Below, one piece after another: positions 54,601 to 62,776 of a DNA stretch of 64,000 bases. The DNA is taken from assembly GCF_002269345.1 (NCBI RefSeq), contig NZ_CP022889.1, positions 1,922,001 through 1,986,000 on the forward strand. Direction: 5' to 3'. Source of the DNA: Tsuneonella mangrovi. Lineage in GTDB: Bacteria > Pseudomonadota > Alphaproteobacteria > Sphingomonadales > Sphingomonadaceae. The notes below the pieces were generated by a model. The model did no database searches and was not told where the DNA came from. It worked only from the letters and a program-made list of their open reading frames with translations. A program made the position numbers and the translations under genes. Position 1 is the first letter of the stretch; each line of letters starts with the position of its first letter.

Positions 54601-54775
54601 TCGCAACCAGATCGGCGCGGTGGTCGAAAGCCAACCGTTCGGCGGCGAGGGAATGAGCGGCACCGGCCCGAAGGCGGGCGGGCCGCACTACGTCGCCCGG
54701 TTCGCGACCGAGCGGGTGGTGTGCATCGATACGACCGCTGCGGGTGGTAACGCGTCGCTGCTGGCGGGAGGTTAG
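51656..54775 (+). CDS. putA: Bifunctional proline dehydrogenase / glutamate semialdehyde dehydrogenase
   Basis: Bifunctional PutA of about 1039 residues that oxidises proline to glutamate. The FAD-dependent proline dehydrogenase covers about residues 60-470 (ISVKLSALYPRYDF, then LVKGAYWDTEIK and FATHNAYTI). The NAD-dependent aldehyde dehydrogenase covers about 530-1000 with ISPWNFPLAIF, GGNTVVAKP-like AGNTVVAKPAEQTPL, GFTGSTETA-type VAFTGSTETAQ, and the catalytic Cys in GQRCSALRTLYI. The N-terminus lacks the ribbon-helix-helix repressor domain, as is usual in many alphaproteobacteria. ATG 51656 is chosen over 51599 because the domain sequence begins there. Convergent with the serine hydrolase. 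Confidence 0.95.
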   Translation: MNQPLDRLQLRKAYRQEEDACVAERLRQAAPAQAVHGEAAALAVKLVEGARRHKASGIDAFLQTFGLATEEGVALMCLAEALLRVPDAGTADALIKDKIGDIDWGEHLGESSSTFVNAATFSLMLTGEVLEQPELHQKGMGATLKRTVGRLGEPVIRKATLQAMKILGGQFVFGRTIGEALKRATPARARGETHSFDMLGEGAMTFADAERYLQSYERAIERLAKEAKGGVAASPGISVKLSALYPRYDFLHAEAATKALVPMLRALAEKARDADIHFTIDAEEAERLELSLDIIEALVADDTLFTRPDGSSWSGFGLAIQAYQKRGYHVCDWVVRLARHHGRRLFVRLVKGAYWDTEIKLSQVGGYSDYPVFTRKVSTDVSYLACAARLFEAPDAIYPAFATHNAYTIGAIKALSQGREFEFQRLHGMGEEVYAELGKLEGRVRTPVRVYAPVGVHKDLLAYLVRRLLENGANSSFVNRMADAEVPAIELAGDPVAELAALEPKREPAIALPADIFPGRRNSTGVDLADPLVREPLLKRLAALDARHWDAGPTFPARDAGEVAPITSPQDLTHEVGTRRDSTEAEVRVAIGLAAEVQHGWNALGGEKRALLLEAAADAFEDHTDEVLSLCQREAGKTLVDAVLELREAVDFLRYYASEARRLFAAPLILPGPTGEENRLSLAGRGVFATISPWNFPLAIFIGPAAAALAAGNTVVAKPAEQTPLIAALAVKLCHQAGIPEQVFQLLPGAGDVGQFITSDPRLAGVAFTGSTETAQAINRSLAAREGPIATFIAETGGQNAMIVDSSALPEQVTRDVVASAFQSAGQRCSALRTLYIQDDVADEMLAMIRGAFEALVIGDPESLATDVGPVIDPDAKAALERHVARRKKGGQTVWRRKLPRGAAAGCYVAPTIIEIPSILDLKRENFGPVLHVVRFKANELEQVVADINATGYGLTLGLHSRIAATRRTVERLASVGNFYVNRNQIGAVVESQPFGGEGMSGTGPKAGGPHYVARFATERVVCIDTTAAGGNASLLAGG

Positions 54776-54810
54776 GCCCAGTCAGGCCAAAGGAGCGGGC
54801 ACTGGACTCC

Positions 54811-56004
54811 TCAGCCCTCGACCCAGCTTTGTATGACAGCCTTGCGAATTGCGCGGAACGGAACAGCGGGGTTCATGTCGGTGTTGAACAGCGCCGCCAA
54901 GGTCACGCGGGGTTCGGTCCAGGTCTGCAGTAAACTGCTGAAGCCCGAGATGAAGCCGTAATGCATGATGTTCGGTTGCGGCTCGCTCGACCCTGAGACC
55001 AGCAGTCCGCAGGCGTATTCGGTATCGCCGTAAACGGCATCGTCTGGCGAATGGCGGTTCGCGCTCGACAGCCTTCCGTCGCGCAAACGACCCGGGGCAA
55101 GCATCAGCTCGGTGTAATGTCTGTCGAACAAGGCGTTGTGCAGCAGCAGGTGGTGCCACCGGCAAAGGTCGCCCACCGTCGAGCGCATGGCGCCCGCACC
55201 CCCGGCCTGCGAGGGATCGAGATAGTCGCCGTGTACGAACGCGGGCTCATCCTCACCGGTGGCGTTGTATCCCGAGGCCCGGCCGGGCACTACGTCCTTC
55301 GCGTCGTCCATGGCAGTTTTGTTAAGACCTAGCGGATTGAACACCAGATCGGTCATGGCCCTTGCCAGGGGTTTGCCCGTTACCTGTTCAATTACCGCAC
55401 CTAGGACGATGTAGTTGGCATTGCTGTAAAGCCATGCGGTGCCTGGCGCAAAGTCGAACGGATCGGACTGCGCAGCGATCTGTGCCGCCAGTTCGACCTG
55501 CGTATGTTCGGGCGTGGCAACGACCGATGGCTCTTTGTCCTCGTCGCTGTGCAGACCGGCAGTCTGATGCATGAGTTCGAGCAAGGTGAATGGGGCGAGG
55601 TGGACGAAATCCGGAAGATAGCCCGACACCGGCGCGTCAAGATCGACCTTGCCGAGAGCGGCAAGCCTAATCGCGGCGGCCGCGGCGAATTGCTTCGTCA
55701 ACGATCCGATACGCAAGATGCTGTTGGCGGTCATTGGAGTGGCGGTTTCGAAATTGGCCCGCCCGTACCCGCGCGCCAACACCGTCTGTTCTGCGTGCGT
55801 CACGCAGATCGTGGCGCCCGCGACAGAGCGCTGCGTCAGGGCTTCGGACAGAGCAGCTTCGATCCCGTCGTCTGGCTTCGTTGTGCCGGCGAGCCTCTGT
55901 CCGCCTGCGGGCATGGATCGGGCCAGCGCGGGGGCGATCATGGTGCCGGCGGTCGATGCCATCATGGACCTGCGAGACATCAAGATCACGGCGCTCTCCG
56001 TCAT
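54811..56004 (-). CDS. Serine hydrolase, class C beta-lactamase-like
   Basis: Serine hydrolase of 397 residues of the beta-lactamase/esterase class C family. The active-site SxxK is RIGSLTKQFAA, the YxN motif is YSNANYIVLG and the HxG-type motif is HYGFISGF. The N-terminus has a Tat-like or Sec signal: SRRSMMASTAG followed by a modestly hydrophobic region. The start is uncertain: ATG 56004, or ATG 55980 (MSRRSMMA), which keeps the twin-arginine near the N-terminus. Likely periplasmic or secreted. Substrate unknown; could act on an ester or a peptide rather than a beta-lactam. Confidence 0.82.
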   Translation of the reverse strand: MTESAVILMSRRSMMASTAGTMIAPALARSMPAGGQRLAGTTKPDDGIEAALSEALTQRSVAGATICVTHAEQTVLARGYGRANFETATPMTANSILRIGSLTKQFAAAAAIRLAALGKVDLDAPVSGYLPDFVHLAPFTLLELMHQTAGLHSDEDKEPSVVATPEHTQVELAAQIAAQSDPFDFAPGTAWLYSNANYIVLGAVIEQVTGKPLARAMTDLVFNPLGLNKTAMDDAKDVVPGRASGYNATGEDEPAFVHGDYLDPSQAGGAGAMRSTVGDLCRWHHLLLHNALFDRHYTELMLAPGRLRDGRLSSANRHSPDDAVYGDTEYACGLLVSGSSEPQPNIMHYGFISGFSSLLQTWTEPRVTLAALFNTDMNPAVPFRAIRKAVIQSWVEG

Positions 56005-56139
56005 TTGACACAATCTCGCGCTCATTACTGCAAGCCCAAAGCGTTGCAAGTGAAGCCATGACCAATTCGATTGGAACGCGAGTGGGGATAAGCGCACGGC
56101 GGACTTGCCCGCGTCGGGGATGTCGGGAATCACCGGGAA

Positions 56140-56694
56140 ATGGCGATTCTTTCCGATAGATGGATCCGCGAGACTGCCCAGTCGCGCGGCATGATCGAAC
56201 CCTTCGTCGAGGCCCAGCGGCGCGACGGGTGCATTTCCTATGGCCTGTCGTCGTACGGCTACGACGCGCGGGTGGCGGACGAGTTCAAGATCTTCACCAA
56301 TGTCGATTCGGCGGTGGTCGATCCGAAAGATTTCGCGGCCAACAGCTTTGTCGACCGCAAGACCGATGTTTGCGTGATCCCGCCCAATTCGTTCGCGCTT
56401 GCCCGCACGGTCGAATATTTCCGAGTGCCGGAAGACGTGCTGGTGATTTGCCTCGGCAAGAGCACCTATGCCCGCTGCGGGATCATCGTGAACGTCACTC
56501 CGCTCGAACCGGGATGGGAAGGGCACGTGACGCTCGAATTCTCCAATACCACGCCGCTTCCGGCCAAGATCTACGCCAACGAAGGCGCGTGCCAGTTCCT
56601 GTTCCTCCAAGGCAACGAGCGGTGCGAGACGAGCTACAAAGACCGGGCGGGCAAATACATGGGCCAGCGCGGCGTGACGCTCCCGAAGCTTTAA
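56140..56694 (+). CDS. dcd: dCTP deaminase
   Basis: dCTP deaminase of 184 residues that makes dUTP for thymidylate synthesis. Recognisable: [17 protein letters not shown] at the N-terminus, [15 protein letters not shown], and the catalytic region [21 protein letters not shown] followed by [19 protein letters not shown]. The tail GVTLPKL is also typical of the alphaproteobacterial enzymes. The start ATG at 56140 encodes [11 protein letters not shown], the usual N-terminus. It follows a divergent serine hydrolase gene. Confidence 0.96.
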   Translation: MAILSDRWIRETAQSRGMIEPFVEAQRRDGCISYGLSSYGYDARVADEFKIFTNVDSAVVDPKDFAANSFVDRKTDVCVIPPNSFALARTVEYFRVPEDVLVICLGKSTYARCGIIVNVTPLEPGWEGHVTLEFSNTTPLPAKIYANEGACQFLFLQGNERCETSYKDRAGKYMGQRGVTLPKL

Positions 56695-56769
56695 GGCTTC
56701 CGATGCCGTAGCGGCTTTGACTCCGGCGCACCGCCGGCGCATGCCTTGCTTCGCAAGAGGAGAGCATCG

Positions 56770-57951
56770 ATGGCCGACAATCCCCGCGAATTCGACATCA
56801 TCGTCTATGGCGCTACCGGCTACACCGGCCGGCTCGTCGCCGAGCATTTCGTGCGCGAATACGGCGGCAAGCCCGAAGCCCCCAAATGGGCGATGGCAGG
56901 CCGCAGCGAAGCGAAGCTGGCGGAAGTGCGCGACCTGATCGGCGCTCCGGCGGATACCCCGTTGGTGGTTGCCGATGCCAGCGATCCGGCCAGTCTGACT
57001 GCGATGTGCGAGCGCACGCGCGTGGTACTGACCACGGTCGGCCCCTACCAGCTCTACGGCGATGAACTGGTTGCGGCCTGCGTGGCGACCGGGACTGATT
57101 ATGCCGACCTGTGTGGCGAACCGGTGTGGATGCGCCAGAAGATTGACCAGCACCACGAAGCCGCCAAGGCCAGCGGCGCGCGCATCTGCTTCTCGTCCGG
57201 GTTCGATTCGATCCCCTTCGATCTCGGCGTGCTGATGACCCAGAAGGAGGCGAGGGCACGTTTCGGCAAGCCTGCACCCAGGATCAAGTGCCGGGTGCGC
57301 TCGATGGTCGGCGGCGCGTCGGGTGGCACAGTCGCCAGCCTTACCGAGACGATGAAAACGGTCGCCAAGCACCCCAGCCTGTTCGGCATCCTGCGCAGCT
57401 CGTTCGGCCTGACGCCGGGGTTCGAGGGGCCGGACCAGCCTTCGGGCATGATCCCGGCTTACGAAGACAAGTTCGGCAAATGGGCGGCGCCGTTCGTGAT
57501 GGCACCGATCAACACCAAGAACGTCCACCGCACCAATTTCTTGCTTGGACATCCCTATGGCGAAGACTTCGTCTACGACGAGATGGTGCTGACCAGTCCC
57601 GGCGATGCCGGTAAGGCGGCGGCGAGGGCAGTCGCGGAGACGATGAAGAACCCGTTCGGTGCAAAGCCTCCCAAGCCGGGCGAAGGGCCGACCCCGGAAG
57701 AACGCGAAAACGGCTCTTACGACGTGGTGTTCCTTGCCGAAATGCCCGACCGGCAGGACCTGCGCTACGCGGTCAAAGGCAAGTACGACCCGGGTTACGG
57801 GTCGACCAGCCGGATGCTTGGCGAAACCGGGATGGCGCTGTTGTCGTGCACCGCGCCGGGTGGGGTCGGCACGCCCGGCGCGTTCCTTGGCGAAGCGTTG
57901 GTCGAACGGCTCCGCGAGCACGCGGAGCTGACGTTCGGGCCGGAGGCCTAG
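56770..57951 (+). CDS. Saccharopine-dehydrogenase-family reductase
   Basis: Oxidoreductase of 393 residues with an N-terminal NAD(P)-binding Rossmann domain (FDIIVYGATGYTGRLVAEHF). It resembles the saccharopine dehydrogenase / trans-acting enoyl reductase group, in which the C-terminal part carries VGGASGGTVASL and a lipid- or membrane-interacting segment. The ATG at 56770 has GAGGAGA about seven bases upstream. Sequence CYAD-type features (TGTDYADLCGEP) match the group. It probably reduces an unsaturated or oxo substrate; the physiological substrate is not known. Stands between dcd and a convergent TonB receptor gene. Confidence 0.82.
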   Translation: MADNPREFDIIVYGATGYTGRLVAEHFVREYGGKPEAPKWAMAGRSEAKLAEVRDLIGAPADTPLVVADASDPASLTAMCERTRVVLTTVGPYQLYGDELVAACVATGTDYADLCGEPVWMRQKIDQHHEAAKASGARICFSSGFDSIPFDLGVLMTQKEARARFGKPAPRIKCRVRSMVGGASGGTVASLTETMKTVAKHPSLFGILRSSFGLTPGFEGPDQPSGMIPAYEDKFGKWAAPFVMAPINTKNVHRTNFLLGHPYGEDFVYDEMVLTSPGDAGKAAARAVAETMKNPFGAKPPKPGEGPTPEERENGSYDVVFLAEMPDRQDLRYAVKGKYDPGYGSTSRMLGETGMALLSCTAPGGVGTPGAFLGEALVERLREHAELTFGPEA

Positions 57952-57967
57952 CTCCCTCTAGATGCGA

Positions 57968-60106
57968 TCAGAAGCTCACCCGGACGCTCGCTGAAATGTC
58001 GCGTCCGGGCTGCGGGGTGTAATCCTTCGTCAGGCTGGTCGCGAGGCGTCCTGTGACGTTGAAGATATTGTCCGCCTTGAGCAGTACGGTAACGTTGTTG
58101 TCGCCCTGCAGCGGACGCCACGTCAGTTCGGCATTTACGAAGGTATAGCCGTCGGTCGGGGTTTCGTTGGGTGCGACTTTGTCCTGCCGTCCGAACCACG
58201 CGACTTCGCCGCGCAAGCTGACCCTACCTGCATCCGCCTGCAGCGCGCCGAACAACGACAGCGGTGGGATCAGCGGGACATTGGTGTCGTTGGTCAATTT
58301 TGCGCGCACGTAGGAAGCGCGGGTCTCCGCCTTCAGCGCGAAACTGTCGGACTGCACCAGCGGCACGTCGAACTCGCCCTCGAAGCCCGAGTAATTCGCA
58401 TCGCCCTGCGCGAACTGGTAGAGCGGTGCGCCGCCGATCGTGAGGCCGGTGTTGTACTGGTAGATGTAATCCTGGAAGTGGTCGTAGAACCCGGTAAGGC
58501 TGACGCGGGCTTCGCCAATCGTGCCGCGCGCGAACAGCTCGCCGCCGACCGCCTTCTCGGGCACCAGCGAAGCGTCTCCTCGCTCGTAGGTTTGCGTGGC
58601 ATCGTGATAGCCGTCGATGAACAGTTCTTCGGGGCTGGGCGAACGGGCCACACGGTTGAGGTTGGCCCCGAGCTCCAATCCGTCTGTGACTAAGTAGCTG
58701 AGACCCAACGCGCCCGAAAACGAGCCGTAGCTCTTGTGTTCGCCGATGTCGGGCGCGGCGATACTCGCGTGCTCATAGCGTCCTGCGACTTGCATCTGCA
58801 GCCCACCGAGCGGCACTTGCTGCATCGCGAACACGGCGAACTGGCTGAGCAGGTTGCGCGGCAACAGCGGGTCGCCGATCGTGTCGAGGTGGCGCGAGGT
58901 ATACTGCACCCCGAGCGAGCCGGACCAGCCCGAGCGCTCGGCTTCCACGAGTTCGCTGCGAGCCTCCAGCCCTTCGACGTTGAAGGTCGTGCCGATATTC
59001 GGGCCGTCGTATTCGGAATGGGTATAGTGGCTGAAGGCGACGCGGCTGTTGAGCTTGCTGAACAGCCCGTCACCCAGCGCAAGGTCGGCACGCAGGTCGC
59101 CGCGCCATTGCCTCAGGCCGATATGGCCCGGTTCTCCGCCGACATCGCCCGGGCGATTGGGAACGCCATAATATGTGTCATAGTAGCTGAGCGAGGCACC
59201 CATGTTGCTGTCGCCCTGGAAGAACGCAATGCCGCCGGTGATGTCGTAGGTGCTGGTGCCGCTGTCGGGAAGTGAGCCGCTCTGGTCTGCCTGGCCGCGA
59301 AGGGCAGCGGCCAGTGCCGGGTCAGTGGCTTGAGCGGCATCGGCTTGGGCCAGCAGGCTTGCGCGCAGCGGCTCCGCAACAGTGTAGCCAGGCACGCTGA
59401 CATCGCCGCTCCGGTGATACGATCCGTCAAGATGCGCCGCGAACCCTCCGCCGATCGGCGCATCGAGCGACAGTGCGCTTTCGCGCATGTCGGCAGCGTT
59501 TCCCGCACCCAGAAGGGCGTCGATATGGATCGGTTCGTCGGGCAGGCGGTTGGGAATGCGCTTGTCGATCACGTTGACCGCGCCGCCGATCGCCTGGCTG
59601 CCGTAGAGAAGCACTGCCGGCCCGCGCAGCACGTCGATCCGTTCGGCGTTGAACGGGTCGATCGCCACCGCGTGGTCGTCCGACACGTTCGATGCGTCGA
59701 TCGATCCGATCCCGTCGATCAGCAGCTTGACCCGACTTCCCGAGAATCCGCGCAGCACGGGCCGCGAGGCCCCCGGCGCAAACCCGCTCATCGAAACCCC
59801 GGGCTGGCTCTCGAGCACCTCGCCAATTTGGCCCGCGAGACTGCGCTGGAGTGCGACACCCTGCACCACGGAAGTCCCTGCGAGCGTATCGAGCTTCGGA
59901 AGCCCCGCACCGGTGACGACGATTTCCTTTGAGTGATAGTCATCGTCGGGCGCATCGCTAGCGGGGGCGGCGGGTTTGGACGCTTCGTGCTTCTTCGGCG
60001 GGGGGATCGATCGATCCTGCGCGAAGGCGGGCGCGGTCGATGCGAGGGCAGTCGCGGCGAGCAGGGAGGTAAATGCGACACGCGCCGCTGAATGATATAT
60101 AGTCAC
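57968..60106 (-). CDS. TonB-dependent outer membrane receptor
   Basis: TonB-dependent receptor of 712 residues. An N-terminal signal peptide (VAFTSLLAATALASTAPAFA, end AFA) is followed by an acidic linker (DAPDDDYHSKEIVVTG) and the plug domain with QPGVSMSGFAPGASRPVLRG, DVLRGPAVLLYG and GGAVNVIDKRIPN. The remaining about 550 residues form the beta-barrel, ending in a Phe-terminated strand (GRDISASVRVSF), as expected for BAM targeting. The start is GTG 60106. The ligand cannot be inferred; the acidic linker with His-containing EASK/HSKE segment might bind metal. Convergent with the saccharopine-family gene. Confidence 0.93.
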   Translation of the reverse strand: MTIYHSAARVAFTSLLAATALASTAPAFAQDRSIPPPKKHEASKPAAPASDAPDDDYHSKEIVVTGAGLPKLDTLAGTSVVQGVALQRSLAGQIGEVLESQPGVSMSGFAPGASRPVLRGFSGSRVKLLIDGIGSIDASNVSDDHAVAIDPFNAERIDVLRGPAVLLYGSQAIGGAVNVIDKRIPNRLPDEPIHIDALLGAGNAADMRESALSLDAPIGGGFAAHLDGSYHRSGDVSVPGYTVAEPLRASLLAQADAAQATDPALAAALRGQADQSGSLPDSGTSTYDITGGIAFFQGDSNMGASLSYYDTYYGVPNRPGDVGGEPGHIGLRQWRGDLRADLALGDGLFSKLNSRVAFSHYTHSEYDGPNIGTTFNVEGLEARSELVEAERSGWSGSLGVQYTSRHLDTIGDPLLPRNLLSQFAVFAMQQVPLGGLQMQVAGRYEHASIAAPDIGEHKSYGSFSGALGLSYLVTDGLELGANLNRVARSPSPEELFIDGYHDATQTYERGDASLVPEKAVGGELFARGTIGEARVSLTGFYDHFQDYIYQYNTGLTIGGAPLYQFAQGDANYSGFEGEFDVPLVQSDSFALKAETRASYVRAKLTNDTNVPLIPPLSLFGALQADAGRVSLRGEVAWFGRQDKVAPNETPTDGYTFVNAELTWRPLQGDNNVTVLLKADNIFNVTGRLATSLTKDYTPQPGRDISASVRVSF

Positions 60107-60257
60107 GCGGCGCGAGATACTGCCTCTTCCAGCGATGGCAAGGCATTATTGCAGGTGCGAACGACCAATCGCATTTGCGAGACGACGAACTGCGACGAGC
60201 AATTCGGGCCTGACGCAGACCGGTCGGTCGTACGGCGTGTTCGCAAATCCGGAAAAA

Positions 60258-60304
60258 TGGAGCGGGCGAGGCGATTCGAACGCCCGACCCCAACCTTGGC
60301 AAGG
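60258..60304 (-). tRNA. 3' fragment of tRNA-Gly(GCC), probable integration site
   Basis: On the minus strand this reads CCTTGCCAAGG (anticodon GCC with its stem), the variable loop TTGGGGTCG, a T-arm GGGCG-TTCGAAT-CGCCT and acceptor end CGCCCGC-T-CCA. That is the 3' two-thirds of tRNA-Gly(GCC). The D-arm and 5' acceptor (GCGGGCG) are absent, and the sequence diverges just past the anticodon stem. An integrase gene follows 170 bases away. It is therefore a truncated copy left by integration of the element, not a functional tRNA; the intact gene should lie at the other end of the island, outside this window. Confidence 0.8.
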
Positions 60305-60444
60305 AGCGCCTCTTACGATTTTCCCGGGGTCTAGACAGTTTTCCCGGATCGAAAAACATTAGGTTCCCTGAGACTTACACGCTACTCCCGCTCTCGGAGG
60401 GTTCGGCGCGGTTCGGCGCGGACCGCTTCCCGGTATCCCTAGCG

Positions 60445-60458
60445 GTATCCCGGGATAC
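60445..60458. promoter_or_regulatory. Perfect 14-base palindrome upstream of the integrase
   Basis: GTATCCCGGGATAC, a perfect inverted repeat 15 bases before the integrase start. CGGTATCCC occurs once more at 60431-60439 as a direct half-site. It may be an operator or arm-type site for control of integrase expression. Confidence 0.5.
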
Positions 60459-60473
60459 GAGAAGGAGCACGGA

Positions 60474-61751
60474 ATGGCAGATAGGAAGAAGAGGGAGCCG
60501 ATGGAGCGCAAGCGGCTCGCCAACACGGATATTGATGGCCTCAAGCCGTTCAAGGACCGCCGTCGGGAGATAATCGACACGGGCTGCGACGGGCTCCGGC
60601 TCCGTATCACGACCAGCGGCAAGCGAAGCTGGTCAGTGGTCTATCGGGTCGCTGGTCAGGCAACCGGAGAGAAGGGCCTGCCCAAGAAGGGGCCGCCCCG
60701 GCGCGTGACGCTCGGCTCGACCGAGATGCCGTACAAGGTCGCCCGGCGGAAGGCCCTCGAGGTCATCGAGATGGCAGCGGAGGGTGGGGACTACATCGAG
60801 AAGCGCAGCGAGGAGGCCTCCGGCCGTTCCGCTCGCTCGGTCGAGGCGCTCATCGACCGCTTCATTGATGAGTACGCGAAACGCAAGGGCCGGGAAGAGC
60901 TCGCCCGGCAATGGCTCAAGAAGCCCGAGGTCAAGAAGTGGCACGGAAAGGAGCTCGCCCAGATCGCCCGCGCCGACATTCACCTCCTACTCGACCGCGT
61001 TGCTGTGGGCCGGGGAAAGGCCGCCGCAATCGAGATGCGGAAGCACCTGAGCAAGCTCTTCCATTGGGCGGTGGACCGGCAACTCATTTCCTCCAATCCG
61101 ATAACACGGCTGGACCGGGACGAGGTGTATGTCGAGCGGGACCGCGTGTTGTCGCTGGACGAGCTACGGCGCGTCTGGGACGCCTGCGGCGACGAGAAGG
61201 GCGAGGATATGTGCTACCCCTTCGGTCCGCTCTACCGCATGATAATCCTGACCGGCGCGCGCCGGGCCGAGATCGCGGAGATGGAGCGAGGTTGGCGGAA
61301 GGAAGTCAAGCTCGACATGGACGATGAGGAGACAGTGCCGGCCATCGTAATCCCGCCGTCGAAGCACAAGAGCCGTCGCGGCCACACCATCTACCTATCG
61401 CCGCCCGCCGTCGCTGTCCTCGACAGCATCCCGGACCTCGGGGGCAAGTACCTGTTCTCCTCGACCGCCGGAAAGACCCCGGTGAGCGGATACTCGAAGG
61501 GCAAAGCTCGGCTAGATCGCATCCTCGCAGATCGAGCGGAGAAGGATGAGCTCGAGCCGATGGAGCATTGGACCGTCCACGACATTCGCCGGTCGGTCGC
61601 AACCGGCATGGCCGAGATGGGCGTGCCGGGCGAGCATATCGAACATGTGCTTGGGCATTCGGTCGAGAAGCTCCGCCGGACCTACAACAAGCACACCTAC
61701 GCCTCTGAGGTGCGCGAGGCGCTGTTACGGTGGGGAGCGCTTTGGGCATGA
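60474..61751 (+). CDS. Tyrosine-type site-specific integrase
   Basis: Phage/island tyrosine recombinase of 425 residues that integrates the element. An N-terminal arm-binding domain and SAM-like core domain precede the catalytic domain. Catalytic residues are seen in LTGARRAEIAEME (Arg), HDIRRSVATGM (His-x-x-Arg), HVLGHS (His) and RRTYNKH (Tyr nucleophile), the R..H-x-x-R..H..Y set. ATG 60474 has AAGGAG seven bases upstream. It sits next to the tRNA-Gly fragment and reads away from it. The stop overlaps the next gene's start by ATGA, which is unusual for an integrase. Confidence 0.93.
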   Translation: MADRKKREPMERKRLANTDIDGLKPFKDRRREIIDTGCDGLRLRITTSGKRSWSVVYRVAGQATGEKGLPKKGPPRRVTLGSTEMPYKVARRKALEVIEMAAEGGDYIEKRSEEASGRSARSVEALIDRFIDEYAKRKGREELARQWLKKPEVKKWHGKELAQIARADIHLLLDRVAVGRGKAAAIEMRKHLSKLFHWAVDRQLISSNPITRLDRDEVYVERDRVLSLDELRRVWDACGDEKGEDMCYPFGPLYRMIILTGARRAEIAEMERGWRKEVKLDMDDEETVPAIVIPPSKHKSRRGHTIYLSPPAVAVLDSIPDLGGKYLFSSTAGKTPVSGYSKGKARLDRILADRAEKDELEPMEHWTVHDIRRSVATGMAEMGVPGEHIEHVLGHSVEKLRRTYNKHTYASEVREALLRWGALWA

Positions 61752-62377
61752 CGTTGGAAGAGGCTAGGAAAGCCGCGCGTTATGCTTTCGCTGAGGCCCG
61801 AGCGAATGAGGCAGAGGGTCGGAAGTTTAGCGAAGCACGCCGGGAGGCTCGCCATGCCCAGACCCCAGCACGGTTGGAGGGTATACGCGCAAAAGACCCG
61901 GACCTTGCTGACCTTATCGAGCAAGACCTTCAATGGTTGGCGCAAACAACACGGGGCTTCGCGGAATGGCCTTTCTCGGAGAAGATTGCCTACTGGTATT
62001 GGCTGTTCACCATCGACCACGATCTCATGCCCGAGCCATTCAATGAGTTCCTTACTCGAAGAGAAAAGGGCTTGAAGCGCGAGCCGAGCGATTGGGGGAA
62101 GGACCCGGGTCTGAAATCTCGCCGGGGCCACACGTCACAATGGCAGGGGCTTCGGGCGGCTGCCTTCATCCTACTTGATTGGCACGAAACGAAGATGGGT
62201 AAGACTGCCACGATAAAATGGCTGGCAGACGAGCTCGCCCTTATCGAACCGAATGTCAGCAATGCCCCAGCCAGTGGTCAGAGCATCGGCAAGGACCTAG
62301 CCGCCAAGTTTCGCCATTGGTGGCTGGACGAAAAGGAACCTCGTACCGAATTGGGTAAATCCCCTCGCCCCTCATAA
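61748..62377 (+). CDS. Hypothetical protein coupled to the integrase
   Basis: Unrecognised soluble protein of 209 residues starting at ATG 61748, which overlaps the integrase stop (ATGA). The N-terminal third is helical and charged (LEEARKAARYAFAEARANEAEG), the middle has aromatic residues (GFAEWPFSEKIAYWYWLF) and the C-terminal part ends basic. No membrane helix, no nuclease or HTH motif. The frame is also open from 61730. Translational coupling suggests function in integration, excision or copy control of the element. Confidence in its being a real gene is fair. Confidence 0.6.
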   Translation: MTLEEARKAARYAFAEARANEAEGRKFSEARREARHAQTPARLEGIRAKDPDLADLIEQDLQWLAQTTRGFAEWPFSEKIAYWYWLFTIDHDLMPEPFNEFLTRREKGLKREPSDWGKDPGLKSRRGHTSQWQGLRAAAFILLDWHETKMGKTATIKWLADELALIEPNVSNAPASGQSIGKDLAAKFRHWWLDEKEPRTELGKSPRPS

Positions 62378-62430
62378 TCGGCGAATACCCTCCCGAACCG
62401 CAGCGAACCGCCGGAGATAAGGAGGACCAC

Positions 62431-62700
62431 ATGGCCGACCAGGCACCCACCGAAGTACGCGCCGATGATGCGCCGGAGCAGGACGAGGAGGAGCAGCGCT
62501 CGTCCATCTATATGCTCTGGCCCGAGGTGATGTGCGAGAGCACGCTCAGCAAGACCGTGATCCAGCGCTTGATGAAGCGCGGCAAGTTCCCCTTCCCCGT
62601 CCAGCTATCGCCAAATCGCGTCGCTTGGGTCCGCAGCGAGATCGAGGAGTGGGTCGAGGCGAAGAAGCGCGAACGCGTCTTCGAGGTTGAGGCCGCCTGA
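62431..62700 (+). CDS. AlpA-family DNA-binding regulator
   Basis: Small protein of 89 residues with an AlpA/MerR-type winged helix: VIQRLMKRGKFPFPVQLSPNR is followed by RVAWVRSEIEEWVEAKK. AlpA proteins control integrase or excision in P4-like elements. The first 30 residues are acidic (APEQDEEEQRS). The ATG at 62431 has AAGGAGG six bases upstream. Position between integrase and replication gene fits an excisionase or activator. Confidence 0.85.
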   Translation: MADQAPTEVRADDAPEQDEEEQRSSIYMLWPEVMCESTLSKTVIQRLMKRGKFPFPVQLSPNRVAWVRSEIEEWVEAKKRERVFEVEAA

Positions 62701-62776
62701 GTGACGGGCCGCCCGGCCTGAAGCCGCAAGTCGGACGGCCCTAACCATCACCTTGGCTTGGAAAGGGAGACTTTCC

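Larger units (their letters stand above)
60107..60473. other. Intergenic junction between chromosome and inserted element
   Basis: About 367 bases without a protein gene. The left part is the upstream region of the TonB receptor gene. A tRNA-Gly 3' fragment (60258-60304) marks the integration point. Right of it lie two copies of TTTTCCCGG near 60319 and 60339, two copies of GGTTCGGCGC near 60404 and 60414, and the palindrome at 60445-60458, then the integrase gene. The short plus-strand frame at 60092-60334 that runs across the tRNA fragment is considered spurious. Confidence 0.6.

Noticed and set aside
56005-57921. Upstream extension of the serine hydrolase frame to 1036 residues
   Set aside because: The extension runs antisense across dcd and the reductase gene, and the signal peptide and family domain begin near 56004.
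60092-60334. Short plus-strand frame crossing the tRNA-Gly fragment
   Set aside because: Its last part is the reverse complement of a tRNA; such frames next to tRNA genes are frequent artefacts.
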